A stretch of 64,000 nt of DNA from JAWWPY01 sp963822825 (GCA_963822825.1 CAWGIW010000025.1:1-64000); one strand, 5' to 3'; positions 42,689 to 52,305 are shown, numbered from the stretch's first letter. A program made the numbers and translations. The notes: generated from the letters alone by a model not told the origin.

Positions 42689-43972
42689 GTGAGCACTGCA
42701 CAGGCCCTGGTTCGCCATGGGCGCACCCGGAGCGGGTGGCCGGCCCGCGGCGACCAGGAGAACGGCGGCCCCGATCCGCAGGTCAACAGCGGCCCGTCCG
42801 GGACTGGCGTCCCAGTCACTGGCACCGGGGCCGCCGCGGAGCACGACTCCGCGGCGCCGCCGCGCCGCGCCCGCCGCGTCAGCGAGCGGGCCCCGGGGCG
42901 GGGATCAGGGCGCGGCCCCGTGGTCGGGATCACCGGTGCGGCCCATGGTCTCGGTCACGCCCTGGCGGTCCGGCTCGCGGCCTCGACGGCGGTGCGCCGG
43001 GTCGTCGCGATCGACGATCACCGCGGCGACGTCGTCGGAGTGACCTGGCGGCTGGCCGACGTGCGCGACCCAGCGCTGGCCGGGCGGCTGACCGGGGTGG
43101 ATGTCCTGGTCCACACGGATCTCGACATGGCCGCCGATGCCGACCAGCGGTCCCGGCGGGCATTCAACGTGCGCGCCGCGCAGACCGTGCTCACCGCGGC
43201 CGCCGCCGGCCGGGTCGGCCGGGTAGTGCTGGTCACCAGCGCCATGGTGTACGGGGCCCGCCCGGACAATCCGGTTCCACTGGCCGAAACGGCCCCGCTC
43301 GGCGCGGACGTCGACGGCAGCATCGCCGGGGATCTGCTGGAGATCGAGCAGCTGGCGCGGCGCTCGCCGCGGGCGCACCCAGGAATGGCCATCACCGTGG
43401 TCCGCCCCGCGGCCCTGGTCGGCGAGGGTGTGGACACCCTGATCACCAGGCACTTCGAGTCGCCGCGGCTGCTGGCCGTGAAGGGCTGCGCGCCGCGCTG
43501 GCAATTCTGCCATCTGGACGATCTCGTGTCCGCCCTCGAACTCGCGGTGACAGGCCAGGTGACCGGGGTGTTCGCGGTCGGCTGCGACGGCTGGCTGGAA
43601 GAGGAACAGGTCGAGGAACTCAGCGGGCTGCGCCGGATCGAACTGCCAGCCGGCCTGACGTTCGGCACGGCGCAACGCCTGCACCGGATCGGGATTACCC
43701 TGGCGCCCGTGTCTGACCTGCACTACGTCGTCTACCCGTGGGTCGTCGACTGCGCAGCCCTGCGCGAGGTGGGCTGGCGGCCGCTCTACGACAACAAGGC
43801 CGCGTTCCAGATCCTGCTCGAGCAGCGGGCGGGCCATCATGCCGTCGCCGGGCGCCGGATCGCGCGCAAGGAGGCGACGATCACGGCGGCCGGGGCAGCC
43901 GGCGCGACCGTCGCGGTGATCGGGACCGCAGCCATCGTGCGGCGGGCCCGGCGCCGCAAGCGGAGCACCTGA
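42689..43972 (+). CDS. NAD-dependent epimerase/dehydratase-like protein with C-terminal membrane helix
   Basis: A 427-aa protein. After a ~75-residue low-complexity N-terminus an atypical SDR Rossmann loop follows (VVGITGAAHGLGHALAVRL), with RLADVRDPALAGRLTGVDVL, VLVTSAMVYGARPDNP and ITVVRPAALVGEG. The catalytic Tyr-x3-Lys is not preserved where expected, so it may be a binding or regulatory SDR. A helix TITAAGAAGATVAVIGTAAIV and a basic tail anchor the C-terminus. GTG 42689 has GGAG ten bases before it. Its divergent arrangement with the DUF2342 peptidase gene suggests a shared control region. Confidence 0.75.
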   Translation: MSTAQALVRHGRTRSGWPARGDQENGGPDPQVNSGPSGTGVPVTGTGAAAEHDSAAPPRRARRVSERAPGRGSGRGPVVGITGAAHGLGHALAVRLAASTAVRRVVAIDDHRGDVVGVTWRLADVRDPALAGRLTGVDVLVHTDLDMAADADQRSRRAFNVRAAQTVLTAAAAGRVGRVVLVTSAMVYGARPDNPVPLAETAPLGADVDGSIAGDLLEIEQLARRSPRAHPGMAITVVRPAALVGEGVDTLITRHFESPRLLAVKGCAPRWQFCHLDDLVSALELAVTGQVTGVFAVGCDGWLEEEQVEELSGLRRIELPAGLTFGTAQRLHRIGITLAPVSDLHYVVYPWVVDCAALREVGWRPLYDNKAAFQILLEQRAGHHAVAGRRIARKEATITAAGAAGATVAVIGTAAIVRRARRRKRST

Positions 43973-44081
43973 CCACTCCCGCCGAAGCGGCCGCGGGCCG
44001 CCGATAGCACCCCATTACCGGACAAGAAACCATCCCGCCCAACGGACTGGCCCGGCTCCGGCAGGCAGTACCTTGGGCACC

Positions 44082-44504
44082 GTGACAGTGATCAGGATGG
44101 CCGAATTGCGTGACGGGCCGCTCTCCGTGGACGAAGTGCGCGGCGCGGTCATGGACCCCGCGGCGGGCGGCATCGCCTTGTTCGCCGGCGCGGTCCGGGA
44201 TCATGATCATGGCCGTGACGTGCTGCGCCTGTCCTATACCGCCCATCCTTCGGCAACGGCCGAATTGCGCCGGGTGTGCGAGAAGGTGACAGGAGAGTTT
44301 GACGTCATCGCGGTCGGCGCCGTGCACCGGGTGGGCGAGCTGGAGATCGGCGACCTGGCCGTCGTGGTGGCGGTATCGTGCCCGCACCGCGCCGAGGCGT
44401 TCGCTGCGTGCCGCGCCCTGATCGACGAACTGAAGCGGACCGTGCCGATCTGGAAGCAGCAGCTATTCACCGGCGGGGAGAGCGAGTGGGTCAACAGTGC
44501 ATGA
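44082..44504 (+). CDS. moaE: Molybdopterin synthase large subunit
   Basis: A 140-aa protein that, with MoaD, adds sulfur to precursor Z in molybdenum cofactor synthesis. Family segments are GIALFAGAVRDHDHGR, LSYTAHPSATAELRRV, VGAVHRVGELEIGDLAVVVA, HRAEAFAACRALIDELKRTV and the active-site PIWKQQLFTGG with its Lys. GTG 44082 is preferred: TACCTT at 44069-44074 ends seven bases before it and fits a leaderless transcript; TTG 44073 is an alternative. No other moa gene is adjacent. The gene overlaps the next one by eight bases. Confidence 0.92.
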   Translation: MTVIRMAELRDGPLSVDEVRGAVMDPAAGGIALFAGAVRDHDHGRDVLRLSYTAHPSATAELRRVCEKVTGEFDVIAVGAVHRVGELEIGDLAVVVAVSCPHRAEAFAACRALIDELKRTVPIWKQQLFTGGESEWVNSA

Positions 44505-45558
44505 GCCCGGCCGGACCAGGGGCCGCATCTCCCGCCGTGGGCTAACCCTGCTCATCGCCGGCGCTGGGATAATCGTGGCCCTGGTCGCGGCCCTGCGGCC
44601 GGTGCCCTATGTCATCCTGAGCCCCGGCCCGACGCTCAACACGCTGGGCGGAACCACGTCGGGGCCGCTGATCCAGATCTCCGGTCACCCGACATCCAAG
44701 ACCACCGGGCATCTCAACCTGGTGACGGTGTACTTCATGGGTGGCCCTGGACACCCGTTCAACGTCTTCACGGCGCTGCGTGCCTGGCTGGCTCCGCACA
44801 CCGCGGTCGTGCCGGAGCAGGAACTGTTCCCCGCCGGCCAGTCGGAACAGCAGGTGGTGCAGCAGGACACCGAGCAGATGGCCAGTTCACAGCAGGCGGC
44901 CACGGTGGCCGCGCTGTGCGCGCTCCGCATCCACTTCACCATCGTGGATACCATCGAGGCCACCGAGAAGAACATGCCCGCGACGGGGGTGCTGCGGCGC
45001 GGTGACGTCATTACCGCGGTTGATGGCAAGGCGCTCGGCTGCGGCGTGACCGCGGCTGACCTGATCCGCGCGCGCCACCCGGGGGCGCGGGTCGTCCTCA
45101 CCATCCTGCGCGGTGGGAAGACCGAGCAGATCCGGTTGAAGACCGCGAACATCCAAGGGCAGCCGGTCGTCGGGGTCCAGGTGCAGGAGAGCTACCGGTT
45201 CCCGTTCAACATCAAGATCGATGTGGGGAGCATCGGCGGGCCCAGCGCCGGGCTCATGTTCGCGCTGGGCATCGTGGACAAGCTGACCCCGGGAGGAAAC
45301 CTGACCGGCGGCCGGTTCATCGCCGGCACCGGCGAGATCTCGGCCGATGGCACGGTCGCCCCCATCGGGGGCATCCAGCAGAAAATGGCCGGGGCGCGCA
45401 GCGCGGGCGCGACGGTCTTCCTGTCGCCCGCCGCCAACTGCTCAGACGCGCGGAGCGCGGTGCCGCCCGGGATGCGCCTGGTCAAGGTGAGCACGCTGCA
45501 CGGTGCCCTCCAGGCGCTGGCCGCGCTGAAGGCCGGCCGCCCCGTGCCGCCGTGCTGA
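44497..45558 (+). CDS. YlbL-type membrane protease: PDZ domain plus Lon-like Ser/Lys protease domain
   Basis: A 353-aa protein. A signal-anchor helix (GLTLLIAGAGIIVALVAAL) is followed by YVILSPGPTLNTLG, a PDZ domain (ATGVLRRGDVITAVDGKALG) and a Lon-type proteolytic domain. The last has the catalytic Ser in SIGGPSAGLMFALGIVD and the Lys in GGIQQKMAGARSAGATVF. The layout is that of the YlbL/SdrC-like extracytoplasmic proteases of Gram-positive bacteria. GTG 44497 begins eight bases before the moaE stop. It is probably the second gene of that transcript. Confidence 0.88.
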   Translation: MHEPGRTRGRISRRGLTLLIAGAGIIVALVAALRPVPYVILSPGPTLNTLGGTTSGPLIQISGHPTSKTTGHLNLVTVYFMGGPGHPFNVFTALRAWLAPHTAVVPEQELFPAGQSEQQVVQQDTEQMASSQQAATVAALCALRIHFTIVDTIEATEKNMPATGVLRRGDVITAVDGKALGCGVTAADLIRARHPGARVVLTILRGGKTEQIRLKTANIQGQPVVGVQVQESYRFPFNIKIDVGSIGGPSAGLMFALGIVDKLTPGGNLTGGRFIAGTGEISADGTVAPIGGIQQKMAGARSAGATVFLSPAANCSDARSAVPPGMRLVKVSTLHGALQALAALKAGRPVPPC

Positions 45559-45906
45559 GTTGGCGATCTGGGGACGGCCGCAGGCGGCCCTGCGCTGCGT
45601 CTCCGCTTTTACGCGCCGGGCCGCCCGCCCCGCCCCCCGTCTGGGTCTGGCGGCGGCTTACCGGTGGTCACGGTCAGGCCACGTGATGCGGCAGACCCAC
45701 ATGATCGCGGTAGATTGGCGGACCATGGGAGACCCGTCCCCGTCGGCCGGGGAAGGATGCTACCGGGAACCTTGCCGCGCGCTGGCGAGTTCCCGTGAGG
45801 GAACACGCCGACAACCAGGAATTGCCAGCGACGGGTGCGCTCCGCGGACCGGGCCGCCGGTCCAGGCCCGTGGTGACGTGACCCGCGGTGACATGAGGGG
45901 GTTCGC
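45559..45906. other. Leader region of the UPF0182 gene
   Basis: 348 bases without a conserved gene. A small hairpin (GGCCG-CAGG-CGGCC, 45576-45589) follows the protease gene. TAGATT (45711-45716) is a good -10 placed eight bases before ATG 45725, which opens a 61-codon frame running to the GTG of the next gene. Confidence 0.4.
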
Positions 45907-45910
45907 GTGA
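45725..45910 (+). CDS. Possible leaderless 61-codon upstream ORF coupled to the UPF0182 gene
   Basis: The product MGDPSPSAGEGCYREPCRAL and on to MRGFA has no recognised domain and two Cys. The support is positional: the TAGATT -10 would start transcription next to ATG 45725, and its TGA (45908-45910) overlaps the GTG of the UPF0182 gene (GTGA). It may be a regulatory leader peptide or chance. Confidence 0.25.
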   Translation: MGDPSPSAGEGCYREPCRALASSREGTRRQPGIASDGCAPRTGPPVQARGDVTRGDMRGFA

Positions 45911-48843
45911 CCTTCCGGCCTTCTGGTCCTGCGAGGCCGCCCGCTGGTCGCCCGACGCTGACGCTGCCTCGCTGGCCCAGGCTGATCCTGCCCGTCATCG
46001 GTCTGGTGATCGCCCTGCTGGTGTTCATCGGCATCGTGGCCGGGGTATGGACCGACTTCCTCTGGTTCCGGTCGGTTCAGTACTCATCCGTCTTTGGCAC
46101 CACCTACGGCACGCGCTGGGCGCTGTTCTTCGTGGCCGGCCTGTTCATGGCCCTCGTGGTGGGCGCGAACGCCGTGCTCGCCTACCGGCTCAGGCCGATG
46201 TACCGCCCGGTGGCCACGCAGGCTCAGGGTCTGGAGGCGTACCGGATCACGATCGACCCGCACCGGCGGCTGCTGCTCGGAGTGGTTCTCGGGATCGTGG
46301 GGCTGATCTCCGGGCTGACCGCTTCCGGCTCGTGGCGTACCTGGCTGCTGTTCACCAACCAGGTTCCGTTTGGTGTGAAAGATCCCCAGTTCCACCAGGA
46401 CCTCTCGTTTTTCATTTTCACGTACCCCTTCATCCGGATGGTGCTGACCTACCTGTTTGCGGCGGTGCTGCTGTCGCTGGTCGCGGCGGCGCTCGTGCAT
46501 TACCTGTACGGCGGGCTGCGCTTCGAGGGCCGGCGGCCACGGGCGACGGTCGCCGCGCAGGCCCAGCTGTTCGTGCTGTTTGGCACGTTCGTCCTGCTCA
46601 AGGCCGTGGCTTACTGGGTCAACCGGTACGGCATCGATTTCTCCCAGCGCGGTGCGGTGACCACTGGAGCGTCCTACACGGACGTCAACGCGGTCCTGCC
46701 GGCGAAAACCGTCCTCGCCGTGATCGCCCTGCTGTGCGCGCTGCTGTTCTTCGCGGGCGCGGCCCGGCGCAGCGCGATGCTTCCCGGGGTCGGCTTCGGC
46801 CTGCTGGTGCTGTCCGCGATCCTGATTGGCGGGGTGTACCCGGCCATCATCCAGCAGTTCGTGGTGAAGCCCAATGAGCTGGTCAAGGAAACCCCGTACA
46901 TCCAGCGGGAGATCGCCACCAGCCGCCAGGCCTATGGGGTGGCCGGCGCCAAGATCAAGCTGTTCTCGGCCACCTCGACCGAAACCGCCGCGGTGCAAGG
47001 GCAGCAGGTGAGCAACCTGCAGGGTCTGCGGCTGCTCGACCCCGACGTGGTCTCCCCCGCCTTCCAGCAACTGCAGCAGGTCAAGAGCTTCTACCAGTTC
47101 CCCAACAACCTCTCGATGGACCGGTACAAGCTGCCGGGTGGCGGGTCGCAGCCGCAGGACACGGTGGTAGCGGTCCGGGACATGGGCGGCCCTCCGCCGG
47201 GCCAGGCCAACTGGATCAACACGCACCTCGTCTATACGCACGGCTTCGGGGTCGTCGCCGCCATGGCCAACTCGGTGCAGGTCAACGGCGACCCCTCATT
47301 CGTGGAGAGCGACATCCCGCCCACCGGCAATCTGGGACTGCGGCAGCCCCGGGTGTACTTCGGCGAGCAGGAGGGCGCGTACGCCATCGTCGGCGGGCCG
47401 CGGGGCGGCCGCCAGCAGGAACTTGACTACCCCTCCGGGAACGCAGGCGGCCAGCAGAACAACACGTACCAGGGCGGCGGCGGAGTGCCGGTCGGCTCGC
47501 TGCTGAGCCGCGCGCTGTACGCGGTGAAATTCCGCGAGCTCAACATCCTCATCTCCGGCGCCATCAACGGCGATTCCAAGATCCTCTACGATCGCCCGCC
47601 CCTGGCCCGGGTGGCCAAGGTCGCGCCGTTCCTCACCCTGGACGGCAACCCCTATCCGGTCGTGGCCCACGGCCAGATCTTCTGGGTGGTGGACGGCTAT
47701 ACGACCACGGACCTGTACCCGTACTCCGAGCGGGTGAGCATGCTGCAGGCCACCTCCACCAGTGATGACCCGGGCGGCGCGGTGGCCGGCCAGCCGACCG
47801 ATCAGATCAACTACATCCGGAACTCGGTCAAGGCCGTGGTGAACGCGTACACCGGCAGCGTCAGCCTCTACCAATGGGGGGCCAAGGACCCGATCCTGGA
47901 GACCTGGATGAACGCGTTCCCCGGTGTGATCAAGCCACGGAGCGATATCCCGTCCTACCTCATGCCCCACCTGCGCTACCCGCCGGACCTGTTCGAAGTG
48001 CAGCGCCAGGTGCTCGCCAGTTATCACGTCCTTCAGGCGCAGTCGTTTTACAGCGGGCAGAACTTCTGGGCGGTGCCGAACGACCCGAGCGTCTCCCAGC
48101 CAGCCAGCCAGCCGCCGTACTACCTGACGATGACCATGCCGGGAGCGTCCACCCAGTTCTCGCTGACCTCACCGCTGGTGCAGCGGGGGCGGGAGAACAT
48201 GGCCGCTTACATGGCGGTGGACAGCAACCCGCAGTCCGCGGACTACGGGACGATCCGGGTCCTGGCGCTGCCGCAGCAGACCGCCATCCTCGGGCCGCAG
48301 CAGGTCCAGAGTTCCTTCGAGTCCAATACGAGCGTGTCGGCGCAACTGTCGCTGTACCGGCAGAACGGCTCGACCGTCATCGAGGGCAACCAGATCACGC
48401 TGCCGGTGGGCGGCGGGCTGATCTACGAGGAGCCCGTCTACATCCAGGCGGCGGGCGCGGCCGGCAGCAGCAGCGGTTCCTACCCGTACCTCCAGCGCGT
48501 TCTGGTGTCCTTCGACGGCCACGTCGGGTTCGGCGCGACGCTGGAGGATGCGCTCAGCCAGGTCGTGCCGGGGCTGACGACCAGCGGCGCGCCGCCCAGT
48601 ACCACCTCACCCACGGGCACCGGGACCACCACCGGAACGGTCAGCGCGGCCGTCCGCACCTACTTGCAGCAGGCCGAGAAGTACTACGCCGCGGCGCAGG
48701 CCGCGCTGAAGAGCGGTAACTTCGCCGCCTATGGCACGGACACGGCCCTGGTGAAAACGGCGCTCGACAACGCGCAGAAGGCCGCTCAGGCCACGCCTGC
48801 CCCGTCCAAGAGCGCCACGCCCTCGCCGTCCAAATCGCCATGA
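45907..48843 (+). CDS. UPF0182 (COG1615) integral membrane protein
   Basis: A 978-aa protein of a large membrane family common in actinobacteria. The first ~330 residues hold about seven helices (LILPVIGLVIALLVFIGIVAG, WALFFVAGLFMALVVGANAV, LLLGVVLGIVGLISGLTA and others). A large extracytoplasmic part follows with VYPAIIQQFVVKPNELVKET, YTHGFGVVAAMANSVQ, PRVYFGEQEGAYAIVG and the WVVDGYTTTDLYPYSE motif. The C-terminus is Pro/Ser/Thr-rich with a predicted helix (YLQQAEKYYAAAQAALKSGN). GTG 45907 has GAGGGGG upstream. The function of the family is not established. The 214 bases to the next gene show nothing I recognise. Confidence 0.9.
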   Translation: MTFRPSGPARPPAGRPTLTLPRWPRLILPVIGLVIALLVFIGIVAGVWTDFLWFRSVQYSSVFGTTYGTRWALFFVAGLFMALVVGANAVLAYRLRPMYRPVATQAQGLEAYRITIDPHRRLLLGVVLGIVGLISGLTASGSWRTWLLFTNQVPFGVKDPQFHQDLSFFIFTYPFIRMVLTYLFAAVLLSLVAAALVHYLYGGLRFEGRRPRATVAAQAQLFVLFGTFVLLKAVAYWVNRYGIDFSQRGAVTTGASYTDVNAVLPAKTVLAVIALLCALLFFAGAARRSAMLPGVGFGLLVLSAILIGGVYPAIIQQFVVKPNELVKETPYIQREIATSRQAYGVAGAKIKLFSATSTETAAVQGQQVSNLQGLRLLDPDVVSPAFQQLQQVKSFYQFPNNLSMDRYKLPGGGSQPQDTVVAVRDMGGPPPGQANWINTHLVYTHGFGVVAAMANSVQVNGDPSFVESDIPPTGNLGLRQPRVYFGEQEGAYAIVGGPRGGRQQELDYPSGNAGGQQNNTYQGGGGVPVGSLLSRALYAVKFRELNILISGAINGDSKILYDRPPLARVAKVAPFLTLDGNPYPVVAHGQIFWVVDGYTTTDLYPYSERVSMLQATSTSDDPGGAVAGQPTDQINYIRNSVKAVVNAYTGSVSLYQWGAKDPILETWMNAFPGVIKPRSDIPSYLMPHLRYPPDLFEVQRQVLASYHVLQAQSFYSGQNFWAVPNDPSVSQPASQPPYYLTMTMPGASTQFSLTSPLVQRGRENMAAYMAVDSNPQSADYGTIRVLALPQQTAILGPQQVQSSFESNTSVSAQLSLYRQNGSTVIEGNQITLPVGGGLIYEEPVYIQAAGAAGSSSGSYPYLQRVLVSFDGHVGFGATLEDALSQVVPGLTTSGAPPSTTSPTGTGTTTGTVSAAVRTYLQQAEKYYAAAQAALKSGNFAAYGTDTALVKTALDNAQKAAQATPAPSKSATPSPSKSP

Positions 48844-49057
48844 TCTTACGGCCATATTTCGGCCCATCACGTCGGCTGGGATTCGGTTGCACCGTAGCGG
48901 GAGACATGCTCCTCGATGCTCTCCGGCAGGTCTGCGGCGGGGGTACGCTCGATCGTGACGGGACATCCGCAGGCATGCAGCCTTTGCTAGGCATCTGCCT
49001 GCCTAAAGCCCGAACTGCCTCAGGCCCGAACTTCCGGGGTAAGGAGCGAGACTGGTT

Positions 49058-50194
49058 GTGGCGCCTCGTGTGCTAGTCGACGCGACCGCCGTGCCGGCGG
49101 ACCGCGGCGCCTTGGGCCGCTACGTCAACGGGCTTGTGATCGCCCTTGAAGCGGCGGGTGCCGATCTGGCGGTGGCCTGCCAGCGCGCTGACGAAGAACG
49201 GTACGGCAGGCTGGTGCCTGGCGCGCGCGTCGTCGCTGGGCCGACCGCGATCGCGCACCGGCCCGCCCGGCTGGCCTGGGAGCAGACCGGCCTGCCCCTG
49301 GTCGCCCAGCAGGTGGCCGCGGACGTCATTCATGCCCCGCATTACTCGATGCCACTGCGCCCCGGCGCACCGACCGTGGTGACCATCCACGACCTGACGT
49401 ACTTCACCGAGCCGGATGCCCACAACCCGGTCACGGCGACGTTTTTCAAGTCAGCGATCCGCACCTCAGCCCGCCGCGCGACCCGGCTCATCGTGCCGTC
49501 CAAGGCCACCAGGGACGAGCTGGTGCGGGTGCTCGACGCGGATCCGACCCGGATCGATGTCGCCTACCACGGGGTGGATCACGCGCCGTTCCACCGGCCG
49601 AGCCCGGAGCAGGTCCGCCAGATCTCCGACCGGCTCGGCCTGCACGGCCAGCCCTACGTGGCCTATCTCGGTGCTCTGGAGCCGCGCAAGAACGTTCCCG
49701 ACCTGATCACCGGTTGGGCCGCGGCCGTTGCGGACCTCCCGGATCCGCCCGCTCTCGTGCTGGGCGGCGGCAGCGGCTGGAGCGAGGAAGTCGATCAGGC
49801 GGTCGCCGCGGTTCCCGCGCACCTGCGCCTGGTCCGCCCCGGATACCTGCGGTTCAGTGATCTCCCCGGCTACCTCGGCGGTGCGCTCGTGGTGGCCTTC
49901 CCGAGCCGTGGTGAGGGTTTCGGGCTGCCGGTGCTTGAGGCGATGGCCTGCGGAGCGCCGGTCCTCACCACGCACCGGACCTCCCTGCCGGAGGTGGGCG
50001 GCGACGCCGTCGCGTACACCGAGCCGGACTGCGACAGCATCCGGGTCGCGCTGCGCGGCCTGCTCGACGACCCGCCGCGCAGGCAGGCGCTGGGCGCGGC
50101 CGGTTACGACAGGTCGCAGGAATTCACCTGGGCCGCCTCGGCTGAGGCCCATATGGCGTCCTACCAGCGTGCGGCCGCCCAGCGAGGGGAGTAA
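49058..50194 (+). CDS. Family 4 (GT-B) glycosyltransferase
   Basis: A 378-aa glycosyltransferase. RGALGRYVNGLVIALEAAGA and VIHAPHYSMPLRPGAPTVVT make the acceptor half. YVAYLGALEPRKNVPDLITGW, LVLGGGSGWSEEV and FPSRGEGFGLPVLEAMACGAPVLT (E-x7-E donor site) make the GDP/UDP-sugar half. The sequence resembles mannosyltransferases of the MtfB/WbaZ kind. GTG 49058 has AAGGAG 12 bases before it. The next gene, 11 bases on, encodes a mannose-1-phosphate guanylyltransferase-like protein, which would supply GDP-mannose. Confidence 0.88.
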   Translation: MAPRVLVDATAVPADRGALGRYVNGLVIALEAAGADLAVACQRADEERYGRLVPGARVVAGPTAIAHRPARLAWEQTGLPLVAQQVAADVIHAPHYSMPLRPGAPTVVTIHDLTYFTEPDAHNPVTATFFKSAIRTSARRATRLIVPSKATRDELVRVLDADPTRIDVAYHGVDHAPFHRPSPEQVRQISDRLGLHGQPYVAYLGALEPRKNVPDLITGWAAAVADLPDPPALVLGGGSGWSEEVDQAVAAVPAHLRLVRPGYLRFSDLPGYLGGALVVAFPSRGEGFGLPVLEAMACGAPVLTTHRTSLPEVGGDAVAYTEPDCDSIRVALRGLLDDPPRRQALGAAGYDRSQEFTWAASAEAHMASYQRAAAQRGE

Positions 50195-50205
50195 CCTCCC
50201 TGCCC

Positions 50206-51324
50206 ATGTCGATGCGCCCAAATGCTTCCGCCGATTCAGAACCGTTGGAGGCCGTCCTGCTGGTCGGCGGCCAGGGGACCCGGCTCCGACCGCTGACCAT
50301 CGGGATGCCCAAACCGCTGCTGCCGACCGCGGGTGTGCCCTTCCTGGCGCATCAGCTCGCCAAGGCGGCCACGTCGGGGGTGACCCGGGTCGTCCTCGCC
50401 ACCGCCTACCGGGCCGAGATGTTCGCCGAGTGCCTGGGCGACGGCTCCGCGTTCGGCCTGGAGATCAGCTACGTACACGAGGACGTGCCGCTCGGCACCG
50501 CCGGGGCCATCCGCAACGCGGCGGCCGGACTGCACAGCGAGCCGGACAGTCCGGTCATCGTGCTGAACGGCGACATCCTGTCGGGTCATGACCTGGCGGC
50601 TCAGCTTGACCTGCATAGCAAGGCCGACGCCGCGGTGACGCTGCACCTGGTCGAGGTGCCCGACCCGGCTCGGTTCGGCTGCGTGCCGACCGACTCGGCC
50701 GGCCGGGTGACCGCGTTTCTGGAGAAGGCACCGGACCCGGTGACCAACCGGGTCAACGCGGGCTGTTACGTGTTCCGGCGGGAGGTCATCGACGAGATCC
50801 CGGCCGGCCGGGTGGCCTCCGTCGAACGCGAGACGTTCCCCGCGCTCATCGCCGCGGGCGCGGTCGTCCTGGGTTACCAGGACAACTCGTACTGGCTGGA
50901 CGTGGGTACCCCGGAGGCTTTCGTCCGGGGCTCATGTGATCTTGTCCTGGGCGGGCTCCCGTCCGCCGCGCTGCCCGCCCGGCCCGGCGTCCCCGGTGAG
51001 GCGATGGTGCTCGACGGCGCCGTGGTGGAGGCCGGGGCGACCGTGGTCGGCGGGACCGTCGTCGGCGCGGGCTCGGTGATCGCGGCCGGCGCGCGGGTGG
51101 CGGGCAGTGTGCTCTTCGACGGGGTGAGCGTCGGGGCGGACGCGCGGGTCACCGGCAGCGTCATCGGCCCGGGCGCGCTGATCGGCGCGGGCGTGGTCCT
51201 GGACGGGGTGGTGATCGGGGAGGGAGCGCGGATCGCTTCCGGCAACGAGCTTCGCGCCGGGATGCGCGTCTGGCCGGGAGTGGACCTCGGCCCCACCTCC
51301 ATCCGTTTCTCCACCGATACCTGA
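50206..51324 (+). CDS. Mannose-1-phosphate guanylyltransferase-like nucleotidyltransferase
   Basis: A 372-aa NDP-sugar pyrophosphorylase. The nucleotide signature is AVLLVGGQGTRLRPLTIGMPKP. VHEDVPLGTAGAIRNA and PVIVLNGDILSG (metal Asp), FLEKAPDPVTNRVNAGCYVF and YWLDVGTPEAFV complete the catalytic domain. A left-handed beta-helix of hexapeptide repeats (VVEAGATVVGGTVVGAGSVI) ends the protein. In mycobacteria a homologous guanylyltransferase gene lies beside fbiA/fbiB and whiB2, and the same neighbourhood is kept here. GDP-mannose specificity is inferred from that context. Confidence 0.88.
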   Translation: MSMRPNASADSEPLEAVLLVGGQGTRLRPLTIGMPKPLLPTAGVPFLAHQLAKAATSGVTRVVLATAYRAEMFAECLGDGSAFGLEISYVHEDVPLGTAGAIRNAAAGLHSEPDSPVIVLNGDILSGHDLAAQLDLHSKADAAVTLHLVEVPDPARFGCVPTDSAGRVTAFLEKAPDPVTNRVNAGCYVFRREVIDEIPAGRVASVERETFPALIAAGAVVLGYQDNSYWLDVGTPEAFVRGSCDLVLGGLPSAALPARPGVPGEAMVLDGAVVEAGATVVGGTVVGAGSVIAAGARVAGSVLFDGVSVGADARVTGSVIGPGALIGAGVVLDGVVIGEGARIASGNELRAGMRVWPGVDLGPTSIRFSTDT

Positions 51325-51363
51325 CCACGGGTGTCCGACCACGGGCCGGTGACGGGGGGAACC

Positions 51364-52305
51364 ATGACCGCGGAGCCGCACGCGGCCGGGCCGGCCGCCC
51401 GGGAGTGGCAGGCGCCGTCCGCCGTCGATGTCCGCCTGACCCTGTCCGTGCACCGGCGCGGGTCGGGTGATCCGGCCTTCCGGATCGCGTCCGACGGCAG
51501 CGTCTGGCGCACGTCGCTCACCCCGGACGGGCCCGGCACCCTCCGGATCGTGGACGCCGCGGCCGCCGGGCGGACCGTGGTCAGGGCCACGGCGTGGGGG
51601 CCGGGTGCGTCCTGGCTGCTCGCCGCAGCGCCCGGCCTGCTGGGCGGGGATGACGACCCGGCTGGGTTCGACCCCCCGGATCCGCTGCTCCGCGAAATCT
51701 CCAGGCGCCATCCGGGGATGCGGGTGGGCCGGTCCGGCCGGGTGCTCGAGGCGCTGGTGCCCGCGGTCCTCGAGCAGAAGGTGGTCGGCGCCGAGGCGTG
51801 GCGTGCGTGGCGCCTGCTCCTGCTGCGGTTCGGCGGCCCGGCGCCCGGCCCGGCACCCACTGGCATGCGGGTCTTCCCGCCCGCCCGGACCTGGCTCCGC
51901 ATCCCCTCCTGGGAGTGGCACCGCGCGGGCGTTGAGGGGGTGCGGGCCCGGACCGTGGCGGGCGCGGCGCGGGTGGCCGGGCGCCTGGAGGAGATCGTGG
52001 CGATGCCGTCCGCGGCCGCGGACCGCAGGCTCCGCGCCCTGCCTGGGATCGGGCCGTGGACCTCGGCCGAGGTCCGCCAGCGGGCCTGCGGCGACCCGGA
52101 TGCGGTGTCCGTGGGCGACTACCATCTGCCTGCCGCTGTGGGCTGGGCGCTGGCCGGGCACGCGGTGGATGACGCGGGGATGCTTGAACTGCTCGCGCCC
52201 TACGCGGGACACCGGTACCGGGTGACGAGGCTGGTGGAACTCAGCGGGCTGCGCCCGCCGCGCCGCGGCCCGAGGATGAGCGTCCGCGACTACCGCTCCT
52301 TTTAG
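51364..52305 (+). CDS. DNA-3-methyladenine glycosylase II-like (HhH-GPD) protein
   Basis: A 313-aa base-excision glycosylase of the AlkA/HhH-GPD fold. The helix-hairpin-helix is RALPGIGPWTSAEVRQRACG, followed by GDPDAVSVGDYHLP, where the Asp is the catalytic residue. LVPAVLEQKVVGAEAWRAW is the conserved helix before it. ATG 51364 has GGGGGG four bases upstream; a GTG at 51331 is the longer alternative. Such a gene commonly lies within the actinobacterial F420 neighbourhood. Confidence 0.87.
   Translation: MTAEPHAAGPAAREWQAPSAVDVRLTLSVHRRGSGDPAFRIASDGSVWRTSLTPDGPGTLRIVDAAAAGRTVVRATAWGPGASWLLAAAPGLLGGDDDPAGFDPPDPLLREISRRHPGMRVGRSGRVLEALVPAVLEQKVVGAEAWRAWRLLLLRFGGPAPGPAPTGMRVFPPARTWLRIPSWEWHRAGVEGVRARTVAGAARVAGRLEEIVAMPSAAADRRLRALPGIGPWTSAEVRQRACGDPDAVSVGDYHLPAAVGWALAGHAVDDAGMLELLAPYAGHRYRVTRLVELSGLRPPRRGPRMSVRDYRSF

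Noticed and set aside
48844..49057. Search for a tRNA or riboswitch in the larger intergenic gaps
   Set aside because: No cloverleaf, T-loop motif or known aptamer signature was seen here or in the other gaps; absence was judged by eye only.
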